A DNA stretch of 7,656 nt from Candidatus Methylomirabilota bacterium. GTDB lineage: Bacteria > Methylomirabilota > Methylomirabilia > Methylomirabilales > Methylomirabilaceae. Below the pieces are notes generated by a model, which saw nothing but the letters and a program-made list of their open reading frames with translations, was not told where the DNA came from and made no database searches. Below, one piece after another: positions 6,242 through 7,656 of the stretch. Every line of letters starts with the position of its first letter. The stretch's first letter is position 1. The position numbers and the translations under genes are program-made. The stretch is taken from NCBI GenBank assembly GCA_028869615.1, contig JAGWRQ010000096.1:1-7656 (forward strand). Direction: 5' to 3'.

Positions 6242-6961
6242 ATGGGGTTTTTCAGCTCATTATTTGAGGGCGATGATAAGTCTGGGAAAAGGTTCATTGA
6301 GGCGTCGAAGTCCGGAGATACTGAAAAAGTCAAGAGTCTGTTAGCCGAAGGCGCTGACGTAAATGCGAGTAATAAAGATGGCGTCACAGCCCTGATGCAT
6401 GCGTCCGGGCATGGGCACGCCGAGGCTGTGGAGCTGCTGCTTGCTAACGGCGCTGAGGTGAACGCGAAGGATCATGATGGCTGGGCAGCCCTGATGCACG
6501 CATCCTGGCATGGGCATACCAACGTTGCAGAGCTGCTGCTCGCGAAAGGCGCCGATGTGAACGCGAAGGCTAATAATGGCGTGACGGCCCTGATCCGCGC
6601 GTCTGAGAAAGGGCATGCCGGAGTTGTCGGGCTGCTGCTTACTCGGGATGTTGATGTGGACGCGAAGGCGGGAGACGGCGCGACCGCCCTGATCCGCGCG
6701 GCGTGGCATGGGCATGCCGGAGTTGTCGGGCTGCTGCTTAATCATGGCGCTGATGTGAATGCGAGAGACCACAATCACGGGACCGCCCTGATCCGCGCGG
6801 CGTGGCATGGGCACGTCAGAGTTGCCGAGCTATTGCTCAATAAAGGCGCCGATGTCAACGCGAAGGATAATATGAATGGGACGGCCTGGATGTATGCGTC
6901 ACGCAATAAGGCTTCTAAGATTGCTGAAATGCTGGAGAGGCATAAGGCGCTTAAAAAATAA
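6242..6961 (+). CDS. Ankyrin repeat protein 3 (A-type head, five full units plus C-cap)
   Basis: The product has 239 residues. The head MGFFSSLFEG...KSGKRFIEASKSGDTEKVKSLLAEG is nearly that of protein 1, in protein and DNA. It then has five 33-residue ankyrin units (50-214) and a 25-residue C-cap ending in a basic LKK tail. It is shorter than proteins 1 and 2 by exactly two units, so length variation is by whole repeats. ATG 6242 is 4 nt after GGAGG; an in-frame GTG at 6227 overlaps the ribosome site and is unlikely. The last three full units (from residue 116) share the ALIRAA/ALIRAS plus GHAGVVGLLL pattern, and a 30-nt stretch is identical to ankyrin gene 1. No secretion signal, helix or enzyme domain is seen. 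Gene 4 follows after 33 nt, so they probably share an mRNA. Confidence 0.94.
   Translation: MGFFSSLFEGDDKSGKRFIEASKSGDTEKVKSLLAEGADVNASNKDGVTALMHASGHGHAEAVELLLANGAEVNAKDHDGWAALMHASWHGHTNVAELLLAKGADVNAKANNGVTALIRASEKGHAGVVGLLLTRDVDVDAKAGDGATALIRAAWHGHAGVVGLLLNHGADVNARDHNHGTALIRAAWHGHVRVAELLLNKGADVNAKDNMNGTAWMYASRNKASKIAEMLERHKALKK
6389..6883 (+). repeat. Five 99-bp tandem ankyrin-coding units in ankyrin gene 3
   Basis: Five consecutive in-frame 99-bp units. Bases 6677-6706 are identical to 4848-4877 in ankyrin gene 1, and the GGGCATGCCGGAGTTGTCGG segment recurs between adjacent units three and four. Confidence 0.88.
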
Positions 6962-6994
6962 GATGCCGGGCCTCACGTATGAGAAGGAGATGAT

Positions 6995-7656
6995 ATGGGT
7001 TTGCTGAGCTCATTATTTGGCGGTGGTGGGAAGCGTAGCAGCAAGCTCATCGAAGCGGCGAAATCTGGAGACGTCGGCAAAGTCAAGAACCTCCTGGCTG
7101 AAGGTATCGATGTGAATGCGAGGGATAGGGATGGCTGGACAGTCCTGATGCATGCGTCGTGGAATGGGCATGCTGAGATTGTAGAGCTGCTACTCAATCA
7201 CGGTGTCGACGTAAACGTGCAAGATAAGAATGGCGGGACGGCTTTGATACGGGCGGCCTGGAGGGAGCACGCCAGAATTGTGGAGATGCTTCTCAATAAA
7301 GGTGCTGAGGTGGAAGTGAAGGATAAAGATAGCTTCAGCGCTCTGATGCGTGCGGCTTGGAATGGGCGTTTCGGGGTGATAGAGATGTTGTTGAATAAAG
7401 GTGCGGTTGTGGACGCGAGGGACAAATTTGGTCTAACAGCCCTCATGCGCGCGTCGTTGAATGGACATACCAGGATTGTAGAGCTCCTGCTCGATAGAGG
7501 CGCGGACGTGAACGCGCGGGATCAACATGACGGGACAGCCTTGATACAGGCCGCTGCGCATGGACATACGGGGGCGGCAGAGCTCCTGCTCAATAGAGGC
7601 GCGGACGTGAACGCGCGGGATCAACATGACAGGACAGCGCTGATACGGGCCGCTGC
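6995..7656 (+). CDS. Ankyrin repeat protein 4 (B-type head), 3' end beyond window
   Basis: The frame is open without a stop from ATG 6995 to the window end (220 complete codons). The protein starts MGLLSSLFGGGGK, has the N-cap to residue 49 (...KLIEAAKSGDVGKVKNLLAEG...RDRDGWT), then five complete 33-residue units and the first six residues of a sixth. The head matches ankyrin protein 2 best. The start is fixed by AAGGAGA (6984-6990), 4 nt upstream. It begins 33 nt after the stop of gene 3. The last two visible units share a 38-bp identical stretch (7494-7531 and 7593-7630), again exactly 99 bp apart. Some units depart from consensus at the hairpin (DSFS, KFGLT), so it may bind something different from its paralogues. 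Final length and any extra C-terminal domain are not visible. Confidence 0.93.
   Translation, partial: MGLLSSLFGGGGKRSSKLIEAAKSGDVGKVKNLLAEGIDVNARDRDGWTVLMHASWNGHAEIVELLLNHGVDVNVQDKNGGTALIRAAWREHARIVEMLLNKGAEVEVKDKDSFSALMRAAWNGRFGVIEMLLNKGAVVDARDKFGLTALMRASLNGHTRIVELLLDRGADVNARDQHDGTALIQAAAHGHTGAAELLLNRGADVNARDQHDRTALIRAA
7142..7656 (+). repeat. 99-bp tandem ankyrin-coding units in ankyrin gene 4 (incomplete)
   Basis: Five complete 99-bp units and the start of a sixth are visible before the window ends. Units four and five are closest to each other at DNA level, sharing AGAGGCGCGGACGTGAACGC and the bases around it. Confidence 0.88.

Noticed and set aside
4215..7012. N-myristoylation signal (MGxxxS) on the ankyrin proteins, which would imply delivery into a eukaryotic host
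   Set aside because: Three proteins have Phe at position 3, which the usual consensus excludes, and protein 1 has Ala at position 6. Only protein 4 fits, so it is most likely chance.
4362..7656. CRISPR-like or non-coding satellite reading of the 99-bp periodicity
   Set aside because: The period equals exactly 33 codons, the units diverge mainly as protein repeats do, and there are no short identical repeats with unique spacers.
4082..7656. Insertion sequence, phage or integrase signature around the ankyrin array
   Set aside because: No transposase, integrase, tRNA gene or terminal inverted repeats are visible within the window.

Overview
The window is a moderately GC-rich bacterial chromosome segment, densely coding and mostly on the + strand. 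The 5' edge carries the last part of a Dop-type gene (Pup deamidase/depupylase family). Among bacteria the Pup-proteasome system is common in Actinobacteria and scattered in other phyla such as Nitrospirota and NC10 (Methylomirabilota). The composition and the neighbourhood make a non-actinobacterial carrier plausible, but that placement is inference only.

Left part (1-2466): the dop 3' end, a 178-nt spacer with two hairpins (the second a good intrinsic terminator), then a complete leucyl aminopeptidase gene, pepA. Its likely start is GTG 862, not the upstream in-frame GTG 838. With that start every catalytic and metal-binding residue falls at the same number as in E. coli PepA. Dop and PepA are both linked to intracellular protein turnover. 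Middle part (2467-4214): a minus-strand gene for a 76-residue stand-alone Lrp/AsnC ligand-binding (RAM) domain faces away from a 12-helix major facilitator superfamily transporter across a shared 160-nt region. An 18-bp imperfect palindrome lies between the transporter and the array that follows.

Right part (4215-7656, running off the edge): four consecutive same-strand ankyrin-repeat genes. Each starts with the same 49-residue head, made of a short hydrophobic MG[FL][FL]xxLF peptide and an N-terminal ankyrin cap, followed by whole 33-residue (99-bp) ankyrin units. Genes 1 and 2 have 303 codons each with seven full units. Gene 3 has 239 codons with five units. Gene 4 is cut by the window end after five units. 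Heads and spacers show an A-B-A'-B' pattern: genes 1 and 3 resemble each other, as do genes 2 and 4, and A-type genes have long upstream spacers while B-type genes have short ones. This suggests duplication of a two-gene cassette. Long exact DNA repeats inside genes 1 and 2 point to recent unit-level duplication or conversion. The recurrent tryptophans sit at the ankyrin positions that usually make partner contacts.

This array is the most unusual part of the window. It looks like an expanding set of paralogous, probably cytoplasmic or membrane-associated binding proteins with no attached enzymatic domain and no recognisable partner gene in view. Its function cannot be read from the sequence.
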